Source: Orbilia blumenaviensis
Taxonomy: Eukaryota > Ascomycota > Orbiliomycetes > Orbiliales > Orbiliaceae
Assembly (NCBI GenBank): GCA_036872755.1
Contig: JAVHNS010000008.1
Coordinates: 1,364,001 to 1,428,000, forward strand
Direction of reading: 5' to 3'
DNA length: 64,000 nucleotides
Position numbers and translations under genes: made by a program. The notes under the pieces are model-generated. The model saw only the letters and a list, made by a program, of their open reading frames with translations. It did no database searches and was not told the DNA's origin. This document shows, piece by piece, positions 10,229 to 21,874 of this stretch. Within the stretch, counting starts at the first letter, position 1; each line of letters begins with the position of its first letter.

Positions 10229-13111
10229 AGCTAATGGTGATGCTGGGCAAAAGTCTACTGCTGGGACTATAGAGAACTGATGGTGGTGGTTTAAGTAGTA
10301 GCTATAGAAAGAAAAGATATTGCCTGGCAGGAACTCTGATGGACAACTTGGATTCATGTATGGGTATGTGAGGTTATCATGAAAAGAAGCATGTTCACAT
10401 CTCTGTGGGGTATTGAGGGGTTTATATACACGGTTTTCGGCCCCTACAAACCCAGTTTCTCGGACGAGATGGCGAAATTGGGGGGTACGAAGCTTCGTAC
10501 GTAGTCTATAGAGGAGATTAAGAGATGTAGGGGGTGTATTTATCAGCAGAGGGACGAAAGGAGACTTTTCGGAGGGGTGGGTGAGGGGGCTTGCTGGGGG
10601 TTGGTATTTGTAGATCTAGTTTTTTTTTGTGAACACATCTTATAGAGGAAATGACTCGAGTAGAATACATGTATACTAAGTCTAGGTGATATAGGTCATG
10701 AGGTAGTGTTATATCAGAGGAAATTGTGTGAGCAGATTATTAATTTTTTGGCAGTGGAGATGCACGAATGATGTGTCTACAGACCGGTTGGGTTTGTGAA
10801 GTTAATGTTTGGGATTAGTCTTTTGGGTGGATGTTCCTGGTGTCGCACACCAACCCGGCAGCGGAACTTCCGAAGTGCGAAGCCTTATTTGGAATTGGGT
10901 GTACGTAACCGATTTCTAAGCAGTCTACGAGTCTGGCTAGGTGTATCCTGCTGCTACTTTATTGCCAATATGTGCGAAATGGTGGAGTTTTTGTGTTGGT
11001 GTATGTGGCTGACGCAGTGGCTTGATATCGCTATCGATAGAGGCACAGCCACTTTCTGGTGGGACTGGAGCCGAACGGGAGAGGGGAAAACTCGATATTC
11101 GTCGAAACGGATTTATTGCATTCTAGGTTCGACATTCCTCTTAAACGGGGTTGTAAAGACCGACCGACAGGGGCCAGAAAGCCCAAGGCATTCGCGAAGA
11201 ATTCCTGGCGAATATAATGCCACAACGGCTGTTAAACAGAACAATTATAGCTGGAAATGGACATTCTATTGGGATTAATCGGTTCTAAGTGTATGAGTAT
11301 CTTCTCACGGATGGGTTGACACGACAAACGGCGCGAGTGGTGACAGGAACGTGTCATCTCACGCTTCGTGAGAGAGCTCACCGAAAAATTAGAAAATAGC
11401 CAATTGAGTTTCTCATCAGCGCGTACTAGGTCTTGATTTTTGGTACATGGGGAGAGCGTAGGAAATGGTGATGACTGTAACGCTCATATGACGCATGCAC
11501 GCAAGAAAAAACGCAGAGAAAAAAAACAGGCTTTGGTGACACAGGAAAAATCCAGAAGAACGCACAAAAAAGGCAAAGGTCACACACATATCGAGGAAAA
11601 CTCGCCTGTGAGGAACTTTTGGAGCGGGCACAGTAGCGTGCAGGGCCGGATGTTGGTGGACCAGAACGAGGCAGCAGGATCCGGGGATGAACGCGCAGGA
11701 TCCAGTCGGTGTGTGCAAATTTTTTGATTGGACAAACAATAACAAGGGGAGAAATTACCCAAAGCGGGAGGGGGTCTGGGAAGGGTGGAATCACGAAGGC
11801 GTGCGGAGACGAAATGGCAAAAGCAAAGAAAGTAGAGGGCAGTTCGATGCAGGCAAAGGGAGCGAGAAGGGAAGAATGTATCTGATTGGAGGGGGGATGA
11901 TGTAGGGGGTGTTTGGGGCCATGACTGCCGTCTTTGGCGGGAAAAAAGGGATCGTGGTGAAGCTGAAGAAGGGCGTCTATGACCAGGCTGGTGAGAGAAA
12001 TAAAAGGGGCTGGCGGGGGAAACTGGGTGGGCTCGACCTGATTGAGTACGGGGACTGACTGTAAAGGTACAACTGGGGGGGAGGGCAACACGCGAAAATG
12101 CAACAACGCGTTGGGCCGGGGTGTTTGCCAAAACGAACTTACTCGATGCGGTAATGGAAGAAATAATCTGGCTGGCTGGAGGAGCAGCCCAGCTTAAGGG
12201 AGCGACCGCCCACTTTGAAATTTCCCATCCTTTTAATCTCAGCTTCTCCTCTCCTTCGGCCGATAGATTTCGCAACAACCTCACCTCATCTTCTCCAACA
12301 CTTTCTCGTCCGACGGGCTCGTCGTCCTATCAAACACATCGTTGATAGGCATCGACAGCTTCATCAGAAAAGGCATCAGAATCAACATTCGTTGCTCTTG
12401 AAATCTGCTAGGACCGTGCCACTGCGACCGTCGCTGTCTTGCTGCTCCGTCACCAGCGACACTGAAATTTTCTCATAATTTCGTTGCACTCTTTTTGTTT
12501 ACTACGGTCTATCATCAACCGCCAACAACACCTTTTTTCTCTTCTTCCTCTCCTTCTTCCTCTCCTTCTCTCTCCATCGCATCTTCATCATCCTTCATCT
12601 ACCTTATCATCATTATCATCATCACGAGCTTACCCATCACGAGTTTACAATCATCATCATCATCCTCCTCATCTCTGCTTTCATCAGTTCTCCTCTGCGA
12701 TACGGAGTTCTGCCATCTTCTCTTAATTCTCTTTTGCTGTCCTCTTTTCCCGCTTCACGGCAACAGAAATTGCAACAAACTCGACCACTTTGGTTTGGTT
12801 GCTGGGGACCTCTGGCAACTAACGACATTTTTGCTCTAACTGCAATTCCAACACCTCCAACACCTCCAACACCTCCAACAACCTCCATCTCTCATAATTG
12901 AGTACTTCTTTACCCTGTCTCATCATCATCTCCCATCCATCTATACCTTGTCATCGGTATAGACCATCATCGAATGAGTATCTCCTTTACCGACTTTTCA
13001 TCATCTTTCTTCTCTTAATCATCTTCATCATCGCCCTTATCTCTTCTTTTACCGCCTTTTTTTTTTCTTTTGTCCTCTCTCCCTCACAGAATTTACCTTC
13101 CCGACGTCACG
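10229..13111. other. Intergenic and pyrimidine-rich leader of the nucleoporin gene
   Basis: About 10.2-11.4 kb holds the promoter side of the methyltransferase gene, with no other gene seen. From about 11.4 to 12.1 kb the plus strand is purine-rich; from about 12.2 to 13.1 kb it becomes strongly pyrimidine-rich (runs of ctt, ctc and tcatca). The overlapping open frames on both strands here come from that skew, not from genes. The region is the likely promoter and long 5' leader of the nucleoporin gene that starts at 13112. Confidence 0.55.
12849..12888 (+). repeat. Short tandem repeat of a 9-bp CACCTCCAA unit
   Basis: The unit cacctccaa repeats about four times (last copy imperfect) in the pyrimidine-rich leader upstream of the nucleoporin start. 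It is a minor satellite tract in probable 5' untranslated sequence. Confidence 0.75.
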
Positions 13112-16100
13112 ATGTCGTCGAGTACGAGATTCTCGCGTGGGTCCACAGCTGGCTCTACGCCAGGACCAATAAGACGTGGCCCTCGAAATAGTATGGTGAG
13201 GCACCTCGTGTCAAGCCCTTACAAATCTCCACAGACCATCCAGAACAGAAATGTAAGTTATACTTCCTTCCCATCTCTTTTCCTCTTCTTCGCGATCTTC
13301 GCCTCTTATGCCCTCCGCGGTGTGGTTTTCGCGTGCGTTTTCTCGCTTCGCCTGGTACCAGACCACCAGTCAGCCAGATTTCTTTGTCCCTCTGGCTTGG
13401 TTCCCCCGGCTGGGCCGTTGTGTTGCCCAGCCCCTTTTGCCGGTTGCCCAAAACACTGGAAGTCCCCGCTACGCGCGACGCAGCCCTGTCCCTGCAGCAA
13501 ATTAGCCCAAAGCCATCCCTCCATTTCGGGCAACAAAAACATCACTTTACGCGTTTATGCTTTTTCTTCTTGTCCTCCCGTGCCCCACCATGCTTGCCCT
13601 ATCGGTCGCGTTTATTGAACATCTTATGTTGTGATATCCTCTTCGAGCAAGCTGTACTAATATGATCATCAGGGTTGGCTTCCCACATTAAGTGGTATCT
13701 TCCGTTTGACTACAGGAACCGTTGGTACCATTGCAACCGTCGGTGGCGTTGTTGGTCGTGTCGGCCACGCTGCAACCAAATCTTTATTTTCTTACGTCTC
13801 CAAGTCTACCAGATCATACATGGGATGGGATACCCCTTCTCAACCCATCAGGACCTCGTTGACAGATGGTAGCCTCCAAGAGGAGCAAGATCGAAAGTTC
13901 CGTGAAAGGGCTCATGATTATTATAAGAATCAAGAAAGAGAAGCTGAGGAGGCTAAGAGAGAAGCCGAACGTGCTGCCGAGGTTCGAGAGCTCGGTGATT
14001 CACTCAGGAAGCTTTCACCCCAAGCCCCACAAGCTTCAAAGTCTTGGACTGAAGAGCTGAAGAAGACTGGCCCCGCACACACTATCACACGAAAAGCTGA
14101 AGATGCCGCAAAACGAGCTGCAAAGGCTTCGAAGAACCAAAAGGCTTCATCGAAAGCTACCCGCGAGCGAGAAAACCCGTACCGTCCAACTAAGCGAAAC
14201 GAAAGCGGCTTTAAGGACGAATTCCAGGAAAACTTTAAATCTGATCCAAGCAAGGACGCCGAAAAACTTGAGTTTCTTCGCTCATACACCGGCTGGAAGC
14301 CATCTTACTTCCGTAATCAAGTATCGGTCTTTCAACGCCTACCAAAACTTGCCGAAGATTTTGATATCTTGGGTGATACCGACCATACCGAGAACATCGT
14401 CCGTGTAGCTGAAATTCTTTCTGATCGCGGCTTCCTTAAACGCCAAAATATTGTGTGTGAGATTACCTTTGAACCTGTTTGGGGTCGCAAACCTGTCGGC
14501 GACGCGGCTATTGCCCTTCTTCCTAAGGTCTATATTCCCGAGGACCGGATTGAGCCTGCACCATCCTACCAACCTCGCGAGTTTTCAGAGGAGGAGCGTG
14601 AAGCCATGAAGAGAGACAGCGATTTCTCTGCCGTTCGCAACGAATTTAGGAAACAAACTATTTACGATCTAGTCTTCCATACACCTTCTGATTACCCTCT
14701 ACCAGCAGCTGATATCGAGCTCCCGGATGAGGATTTCGAGGTCTCTAGAGACGACCCGAGATTCCGACAACTGTGGCGGCTCCTTCCCTCTGTTCGACTG
14801 CCTGGCAATCGCCATCTATTGGAGGCCAACGCTAAATCTCGCTTGAACTACAAGAAGATGGTCAGCCGTCGTGACCATTGGTTCTGGAAGGTCATACAAG
14901 AAGTCAAGAAGCGTGACCGCCACCTCGCTAAAGTTTATACCCACTTCGACTTGAATCGCAAACGAACCGAGATGAACTGGGATGAATTCCGCAGAGTTCA
15001 TGTCATTCGCGACAACAATCCCCCCCCGCAGCCTGAAGGATTTCCTGTTGCCGCAAGGGTAATTAAACCAGTGGACAGGCTACGCCTGGTTCGCAGAAAC
15101 GTTGGCGACTGGGAGAATACTACCTCTACAAATGATACTACGAAGAAAGTTGCGGATCCTCAAAAAGAAAACCGTCGACGTCATAATCACGAGATGAGCT
15201 CGCCGCCTGGACAGAAATGCTGGCTTAGTACAGAGATGGACCTTTCCGACGAGGATAATTTCCCCTGTAGGAAGGATGGGAGCTTACAATATGACGCAGG
15301 GGCTGCGGAGTACCAAGCCCATCGACTTGCTAGAGCTGTTTATGCCGCTGAGACTGGCCAGAACCAAAGCGACATCAAAGCTGATGCACGACGCAAGGCC
15401 GCACCCAAGAAGGTCACCTTTGCCCCCGGGCATACTCTTAGGTTATTCGAACAAGAGGATTCCGACAGCTCGCGTGTTACATCGCCTATTGATACACACA
15501 CCAGCAAGAAGCTAAAGTCGGCGGATGAGAAGCCCGTCAAGACTGCTCAGACTTCGGCTGGACCCGGCCCGCGTAAACCGGCAGTCCCATTCCAAGGCTC
15601 CGGCAACAGCAAGATCGCACACAACAAAGCACCACAAGTTTTCACAAAGCCTCAGACCATCGGCAAGGGTTCCGCAAACCCAATTCATGCATCCTATCAG
15701 AAGTCGCTTGTCGACGTTCCCCGCGAATGGCGACGACGCGAAGATACTAGCACCTTTTCTGCTTGGGAAGAGGATTCCGAAGAGGCAGGTGTTTTTTACG
15801 AATTAGATATCGTGGATGGGAAGCTTCCGAAGGGTCGAGGATCTTGGGAGACCGAGTTGGAGCAAACCCGCGGTCCTAAACGCGTCCGTGTAATCAGATC
15901 GAATGGATCACAGCAAGACTTTGCAGTTTGGAGCCCAGACGGCACACTCCACGATCTCGAGTGGGTCCCGGCAGAACCTACCGAGAAGGAGCAGGAGCGC
16001 CTTCGCATTGAGAAGGAGATCGCCGAGTTCAAGGAGAAATACCCGAATCTGCCAACCCCGGAGGCCGAACCTCTTCCGGATTTCAAGACGGCTTTCCGAA

Positions 16101-18226
16101 CCAAATTCGAGCCACCCAAGACCGCTGCCGAGCGTATTCGTCTGGCCCGCATCATGGCGGCCCACAAGGATGGTGAGGTCGCCGGCCCGACTTTTCGGGC
16201 TGCCACAGATGAGGAGGCCGCCAGATGGGGGCCAGACGCTACGTACGAGGAAACGGCGCGGATGCACCAACGTGCCCGGGAGATGGACGAGAGGGAGGCC
16301 GCCCTAAAGAAGGAAGAGGAGAGGCTGGCAAAGCTCCGGGCCGAGCTAACAAGGGCCCAAGAAATCCCTGGCGTCCTTATGAAGAAGAGACGCCGGTCGG
16401 CTGACGGCTCGCCGACCAAGTCCCCGGTCAAATCGGGGGAAATCACGGGCGATTTCCCCCGGTTTGACCCCTTCGAGGCCGGCCCGGACGAGATGATGGA
16501 GTCCCCAAGGTCGTCCCGCCCCGGTGCCCTCCTTTCTCCTCCGTCTTCTGGCGAAGACGAGAACAGCGGGAACCTGGGGACCCAAGGTGCCCCAGGTTCC
16601 AAAGCCAAGGCACGGCTGACTGGCTTGTTCGACCCCGTCCAGGCCCAGAAAGGTGAGGCTCATCCTATCTCCCCTCTACTAACTTGCTTTACTAATCATT
16701 CACTAGGGTCTGGATTCACCGTTGTGGAGGACTCCAAGGCCCAGGGGAGTGGAGACCGGGCCACCGGCACGAACGATGTCTTCAGACCTATCGTTAATGG
16801 CGCTACGTTGCCAAGACTAGGTTCGGCCGGTGAAGTCCCAAAGGCCCAGTCACTACTCCCCTCCGCCCCGATCACTGCTGCTCCGGCCACACCTTCTGCA
16901 ATCACTCCCGCCGAGGCTGGCATGTTCGGTGCCGTCAAGCCATCTCTTAAGAATGAGATGAGCTTGGACGAGGGCTCGAGCATGGATATCGATAACACCC
17001 CTCAGTCCGCAAAGAAGATCCGTAGCCCGAAGGAGTTTGGCTTCGTTACTACTGCGTCTACAACGATGGCCGAAACCTTCAAACCGACCACTACATCTGC
17101 GTTCGATTTTGGAACCATGGCTTCCAAACCCAATTTCGGCATTGACAATAGTGATTCAAGCAAGTCTTTTGCTCTGGGAGGTCCAACTAGCAATCCTTTC
17201 GCTGGAAACAACAGTACATTCCAGTTCGGGGCTACCGCTACCAGTACTGCACCATCGATCTTCGGCGTTTCCACTACTAATGACAAGCCATCCGATAATC
17301 CGTTTACCTTTGCCGGTAACACTAAACCTGCACCAAAGGCAACGAACGGACCATTCTTATTCGGTAGTAACAAGGATGCAACAAAACCAGGTTCTGAGCC
17401 CTTTGTATTCGGTACGAGCAAACCTGTAGAGAAGGCACCAGACATGTTCAACTTCGGGGGTCCTAGCACTACCCCAGCTGCTGCTCCACCTGTGAACTTC
17501 GGATTGAATAAGCCTGCTGAGAAGGCAGACATGTTCACATTTGGCGGAAAGGCTACAGGAAGTGCCCCTACTACTGGTATTTTTGGCCCTACGACAGTTC
17601 CAAGCCTTGCTGATGCTGTCACCGCTGCCACCTCGAAGCCTACCTTTGGACCATCCACTGTTGCACCGTCTATTTTCGGTACTTCAACTACTGCTCCATC
17701 TGCATCTACTACCTTCGGTGCTGCCACAAGCGCTCCTACGAATGGTATCTTTGGCGCTACGTCTGGAGCTACCGCCGCCCCGTCATTTACCGGCCCTGCT
17801 TCTTTCAACTTTGGCGAACCTACTACTTCCGGTCCCACATTTGGAGCCAATAACACTGCTACCTCCAGTGCATCGTTTACTTTTGGATCAACCGCTACGA
17901 CCCAGCCCGTTCAGTTTGGAGGCGAACTGCCAAAGCAAACATCTACCTCGTTTAATGGTTCTTTCAATTTCGGCGCAACTAATGAGGCTCCTACCTCGTT
18001 CGGATTTAGTGCATCTACTGCAGCACCTGCTTCCGCAGCCACTGCTTCTGCTACGGCCGCTCCAATTTTCGGTAATTCAAACACTGGCGCCCTTAATGCA
18101 GGAACCAGTTTTGGAGCTGATGCCGGAAATATGTTCGGATTTCAACCCCCAACTACCAATGCCCACGGACGTACAATCAAAGCTCCGGTCAGCCGTAAGG
18201 CAGGCAGTGTCCGCGGTCGACGTTAA
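13112..18226 (+). CDS. FG-repeat nucleoporin, Nup1-like nuclear basket protein (3 exons)
   Basis: Exons 13112-13252, 13673-16652 and 16707-18226 join in phase to give 1,546 residues. Intron 1 is 420 nt; intron 2 is 54 nt, in frame, with a tactaac branch site. The N-terminus is Ser/Arg-rich (MSSSTRFSRGSTAGSTPG), followed by a hydrophobic/amphipathic segment (GWLPTLSGIFRLTTG and on through VGGVVGRVGHAATKSL), the kind used by Nup1/Nup60 to touch the inner nuclear membrane. The middle is charged and partly coiled-coil (about 860-930, KKEEERLAKLRAELTRAQ). The last 400 residues carry more than 20 FG, FxFG or IFG motifs (FQFGA, PFVFGT, MFNFGG, FNFGE, FTFGS, MFGFQ) in Ser/Thr/Ala/Pro spacers. The C-terminus is basic (SRKAGSVRGRR). 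FG repeats bind karyopherins in the nuclear pore. The FG-nucleoporin call is secure; Nup1-like is inferred from architecture. A Nup60- or Nup153-like label would also fit. Confidence 0.88.
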
Positions 18227-19737
18227 TTGACACCACCCCCAAGCTCGTACAGAGTGTCGAGCTCTTGCCAAGTTTTACTTTGCGAAAATTTTATTTTGCC
18301 TGCTTCTTCCAGCGTTTCGAAATCCTTTGCGTCGGAACGAGTTTTACGATTACGGTTTTCTATTGAAAGAAAACGACTTCATACGAGAATGATTACGGTT
18401 ATCTGACCCCACAATATTTCCACAACTCGTCATTCGTCACTTCGGCTTCTTATCGCCATCCTCTTCCGCCTGCCGCTTACCGAAGTTGTCCCCAGCTTGG
18501 GATCTATTGTCTTGACTGTTTTTCCTCACCTTTTTTTTGGATTCTGCATAACGGGCGTTTTTCTTCTTTTTTTCTTCTTCAAAGCTGTGGTTCACCTTGG
18601 ACTTCCTATTTTCTCATTATTGCACAAGAACCACCAAATTCAAGCAACCGGCTTCCTTCCTTCTGCTCGTTGCTGACACCCTGATTCCCCCAAATGTATT
18701 GTAGCCCGATTATTAATAGCCCTTTCCCATACTAATGGCGTTATGAAGGATGCCCTTCCCGCTGCTTTTTGTACCTTTACTCTGGTTTGCTTTGACTTCT
18801 CGTTCCGCTTCTGCTGATTTGCGTTAAAAAAGAACTTTGGTTTTTTGTTGTTCTGGCTTCTCTGCTTTTTCCCCTGTGCTTTATAAGATTGTCAAGAACA
18901 TAAAATATCGTATACCCCACCCCGTTTTGAAACTTCGAGCTTCGTTTTTGCATGTTTTTGCATCCTCCTGCTTCATTCTCTCTTCTCCATTGTGCATTAT
19001 TATTATTCTTCATTTTGCACCTTTCCAAACTTGCCTTTCCCATTTTTATTTTTTCGATATCTTTTATGGAAAGAGGGAGCTGTTGATTCCGCTGTCAGTT
19101 GACCGGATTCTAGCAGCACCCTTTCTTATGCCGTTCAGACCTTGGTTGGATGAATTTTATGGATCCCCATGGATGACAGTTGTATTTAGTATCAAGAGGG
19201 GCGGAATAACACTTGGTTTTTTTTACTCACTATATAATGCAGTTGTAGTTGTCTTTTTGGATCATAATCTGGTTTTTGACTGTGATTTTATTTTGCTTAT
19301 CTCTTCGTGATAGCTATTCGAATACGATTGGCGAGATGATTCTTAGTCTCTATCTTTTTGTTTTTTAAGAAGTGCAAAATTGCCGGGGAGACTGCTACTC
19401 TTATACGAACACAGGTGGCGAGAGATGTGACTTTATTTCATTACAATTGATTGTCTTGAGATCCGTTTGCACACGTGTAAATTAGCTGCGATATCGATTT
19501 TATATTTAGGAATGAGACTAAGTTGTATCTATACAAATGTTACATGAATGCATTTCCTCTGTCCGCCTTGGCTGGCATGCATTGTTTCGACTGGACCTAT
19601 TAACGTTACGCGTGCTATTTCTAAAATATGAATACAAAACACACCTGACAATCCATACTGTTAGCACCATTAACAACTTTATCTATTACATTTATATTTT
19701 GTTGCATACGAGGCTTCGAGTACCCGAGAGTTTTAAA
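18227..19737. other. Convergent 3' flank between nucleoporin and DDRGK-like genes
   Basis: About 1.5 kb of T-rich sequence on the plus strand with no supportable gene. It lies between two tail-to-tail genes, so it probably holds both 3' untranslated regions and poly-A sites. The open frame at 18837-19310 is a low-complexity Phe/Leu/Ser frame caused by the T bias. Confidence 0.55.
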
Positions 19738-20739
19738 TTACAGCCTCTTCAAACTATCCTCGAGTGTAGTGCTCACTTCCTCCCACTCCATGATCTTCCC
19801 CTTCCTCTCTACCCGCCTTGCAATTGTCTCTATTTCCTCTTTTCCGACCCGAACAAACCAACCATCTTCCGTAACCAACGACAGAACACCCCCTTTTAGC
19901 CCTTCCAGACCTTTCTCTTCCCCTAAAGCCTTCCTGACCCAAGCTTCATCCTTTCCGACCCTGTGACCTAAACTTCTTAGGCTGATTTTACCAGTACCCA
20001 TGCTTTCCATATTAGAAATACATTCTCTCAATTTGTATATATAAGACATGTTTTTTTCCTCTTTCGCCCTCCTTTCTTCCTTTTCCTTCAGCTTCGCCTT
20101 TTCGATGTTAATTTCTGCAAGAGCACGACGTTGCTTTTCGGAAAAGATTGTTTCCTGTAGGTCTTCTTCCAGTGCCTTCTCACGCTCCCGGCGCTCACGA
20201 GCCTGTGATTGGAGGAACTCGGAATATGCTCTATATGGAATTAATTGGTTTCTAGTGAGATTTGGTTGTTTGAGAAAAAGGGTTGGGGAAATATTTGAAA
20301 CTAACCTTCTGCGATCTCTCATTTCCAAATTTCTCGCCTTCTTTTTACCAACTATTCCTCTATTCCTCGGTTGTCTCGGAGTGCCAGCGTTGGCAGGGTC
20401 AGCTTCTGCCTCGCCTTCTATATCGTCATCACCACCCGCGCCTCCGGCTTCCGCGAGAAGATCGTCTACATCCGCACCATCATCCTCATACTCTTCGATT
20501 TCTGGTAATTCCCTATCACCTCCTTCCGTTTCATCTATTATTTCTCTTGGCTCATTGTGTACATGTGGAGATGTGGGAAGTCCGGCTCCAGCACGTAATG
20601 TATCGGCACGGTTTAAGAGGAAGAGAATTAAACCGCCTAGGAAGAGGAATGGGAGGAGGATGAAGAAGTTTTTGATGTAGGGGTTTTTAAAGAGGGTTTG
20701 CAGGGAGGCTTGTGGAGCGAGCGGCGGTGGGGAGGGCAT
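19738..20739 (-). CDS. Membrane-anchored DDRGK1/UFBP1-like protein (2 exons)
   Basis: Exons 20306-20739 and 19738-20230, split by a 75-nt in-frame intron (gttagt...atatag), give 308 residues. The order of parts matches DDRGK-domain proteins (UFBP1). A short N-terminus is followed by one transmembrane helix (about 24-42, FFILLPFLFLGGLILFLL), an acidic linker (about 65-115, EEYEDDGADVDDLLAEAG), a basic stretch (GIVGKKKARNLEMRDRRR) and a Glu/Lys/Arg coiled coil (about 150-205). A winged-helix-like C-terminal domain ends the protein (YIYKLRECISNME; TEDGWFVRVGKEEIETIARR; VERKGKI). In animals and plants DDRGK1 anchors the UFM1 ligase UFL1 on the ER. The DDRGK signature itself appears only loosely, as EDGWFV. 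The assignment is by architecture and C-terminal resemblance, so moderate. The UFM1 pathway is generally reported as lost in Dikarya, so the role here is open. Confidence 0.65.
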   Translation of the reverse strand: MPSPPPLAPQASLQTLFKNPYIKNFFILLPFLFLGGLILFLLNRADTLRAGAGLPTSPHVHNEPREIIDETEGGDRELPEIEEYEDDGADVDDLLAEAGGAGGDDDIEGEAEADPANAGTPRQPRNRGIVGKKKARNLEMRDRRRLVSNISPTLFLKQPNLTRNQLIPYRAYSEFLQSQARERREREKALEEDLQETIFSEKQRRALAEINIEKAKLKEKEERRAKEEKNMSYIYKLRECISNMESMGTGKISLRSLGHRVGKDEAWVRKALGEEKGLEGLKGGVLSLVTEDGWFVRVGKEEIETIARRVERKGKIMEWEEVSTTLEDSLKRL

Positions 20740-21403
20740 GATGGGTATTTAAATTTCGGCGGATGCATATGCTAGCTCTCCCCTGCCATGGTAAGTCACC
20801 ACTCGATGGACAAGATGTTGGATATTTGGGTGGTCAACACAGGTTGGTGTTATCTGGTATAAAAGAGTTAAATTAACACAGTTATGCCGGGACAGCCACC
20901 ACACCACAGTCGAAGCACAATACAGTAAACGGCTTGAGCCGATCTTGGATAAAAGCAAAAAAAAAAAAAAACACGAACCCAATCAAGCTATTATTCTTTT
21001 TTTTTTTTTTTTTTTGATCTTCAAAAATATAGGCAAGGTGAAAACACTAGAGAGCCCCAAGGAACAAAGGCTTATTAACCACATCGGCCGGTAACTGGTT
21101 GCAATATCATAGTTTATTCGATGGTCTTAACCACGAACTCCATTCGAATTCCTTTAGTAGTTCGTGGAAATAAATCAGCATCACCCTGTGACCAAATTCA
21201 TATGGCCAGACCCATCAGAGGTCAACATAGTAATATTCTTGTGTATTTACTTGACCCGGTCGTGAACGAAGTTGTATGTCTAAATGCTTTGTTGAGGTAA
21301 GACTATATTATAAATTGAAAAGAGGTAGCAGAGATAGACAAAAACAATATCCTGCTACCCCAGTGCGACCCAGTTCCCATACATCGACAGATTCACACAA
21401 ACT
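20740..21403. other. Intergenic with facing A and T runs
   Basis: Contains the promoter side of the DDRGK-like gene. An A15 run at 20957-20971 and a T19 run at 20997-21015 are separated by 25 bp and could pair as an A/T hairpin. No gene is seen. Confidence 0.6.
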
Positions 21404-21874
21404 TCACACCAGCTCCCCATACAACTCGTGCCCAGTACAGCTCTCCAGGCCATACTCTCGTCCCATAAGCTTCACGCAGTCGTAGTTAATACGTTCTTCG
21501 AATTGATAGAGTTCAAGCATTACAGAGAACCGTTTCCCCCTCTCCGAGATTCGGTAATCTGGTAAGGAAATGAGTCGTATTTGCCACTGGTGCCCGGGCA
21601 TAAGCGTTTCGAGGCTTGGGTGAGAATTGACCAGGTGGAGCATCCATAACATGGCAGCGAAGGATGCGCGTGTGAGATACGGGGAGCACTGAGCTGCATC
21701 GAAAGGTCTGTAAACCTCAGAGGTAGTATTGGCGACATCACTTCCCATAGGTTCCTTGACAAGTGGACTTTCGGGGTAATTGAAACATTCGACAGTATAT
21801 TTTTTTGACGTGCCGGATTGGACGAAATAGACCGTTTTAAAAGGGTGTGGGTTGAAAGTAACGTTGCAAACCAT
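21404..21874 (-). CDS. Small uncharacterised protein, possible diverged member of the 21-27 kb family
   Basis: A 156-residue single frame that I do not recognise. It opens MVCNVTFNPHPFKTVYFVQSG and continues TVECFNYPESPLV. This can be laid against the start of its neighbours (PYKLVVIRKE, then STFDCAESP): hydrophobic strand, polar gap, then an aromatic-x-x-x-E-S-P turn. The middle is helical (YLTRASFAAMLWMLHLVNSHPSLETL), in the same place as the A-L-x-F-I-D-x-x-I-E-K-I-N helix of the neighbours, and it is followed by a strand (FSVMLELYQF). The GTGCKY motif of the core members is absent. No signal peptide, and no other domain. Position beside the core family supports shared ancestry, but the similarity is weak and could be chance. 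Confidence 0.45.
   Translation of the reverse strand: MVCNVTFNPHPFKTVYFVQSGTSKKYTVECFNYPESPLVKEPMGSDVANTTSEVYRPFDAAQCSPYLTRASFAAMLWMLHLVNSHPSLETLMPGHQWQIRLISLPDYRISERGKRFSVMLELYQFEERINYDCVKLMGREYGLESCTGHELYGELV

Noticed and set aside
10796..11278. 160-codon plus-strand frame
   Set aside because: Cys/Trp-rich composition without motifs, and no conserved feature; likely chance.
11426..12284. Overlapping minus-strand frames of 226 and 234 codons
   Set aside because: Two frames overlap on the same strand in skewed purine/pyrimidine DNA with Ser/Pro/His low-complexity translation; no domain and no clear start context.
15796..16608. 270-codon frame antisense to the nucleoporin middle region
   Set aside because: Shadow of GC-rich coding sequence; Ser/Arg/Gly-rich with no domain.
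17002..17856. 284-codon frame antisense to the nucleoporin FG repeats
   Set aside because: It mirrors the FG-repeat codons and gives a Val/Gly/Ala/Pro repeat protein; a shadow of the real gene.
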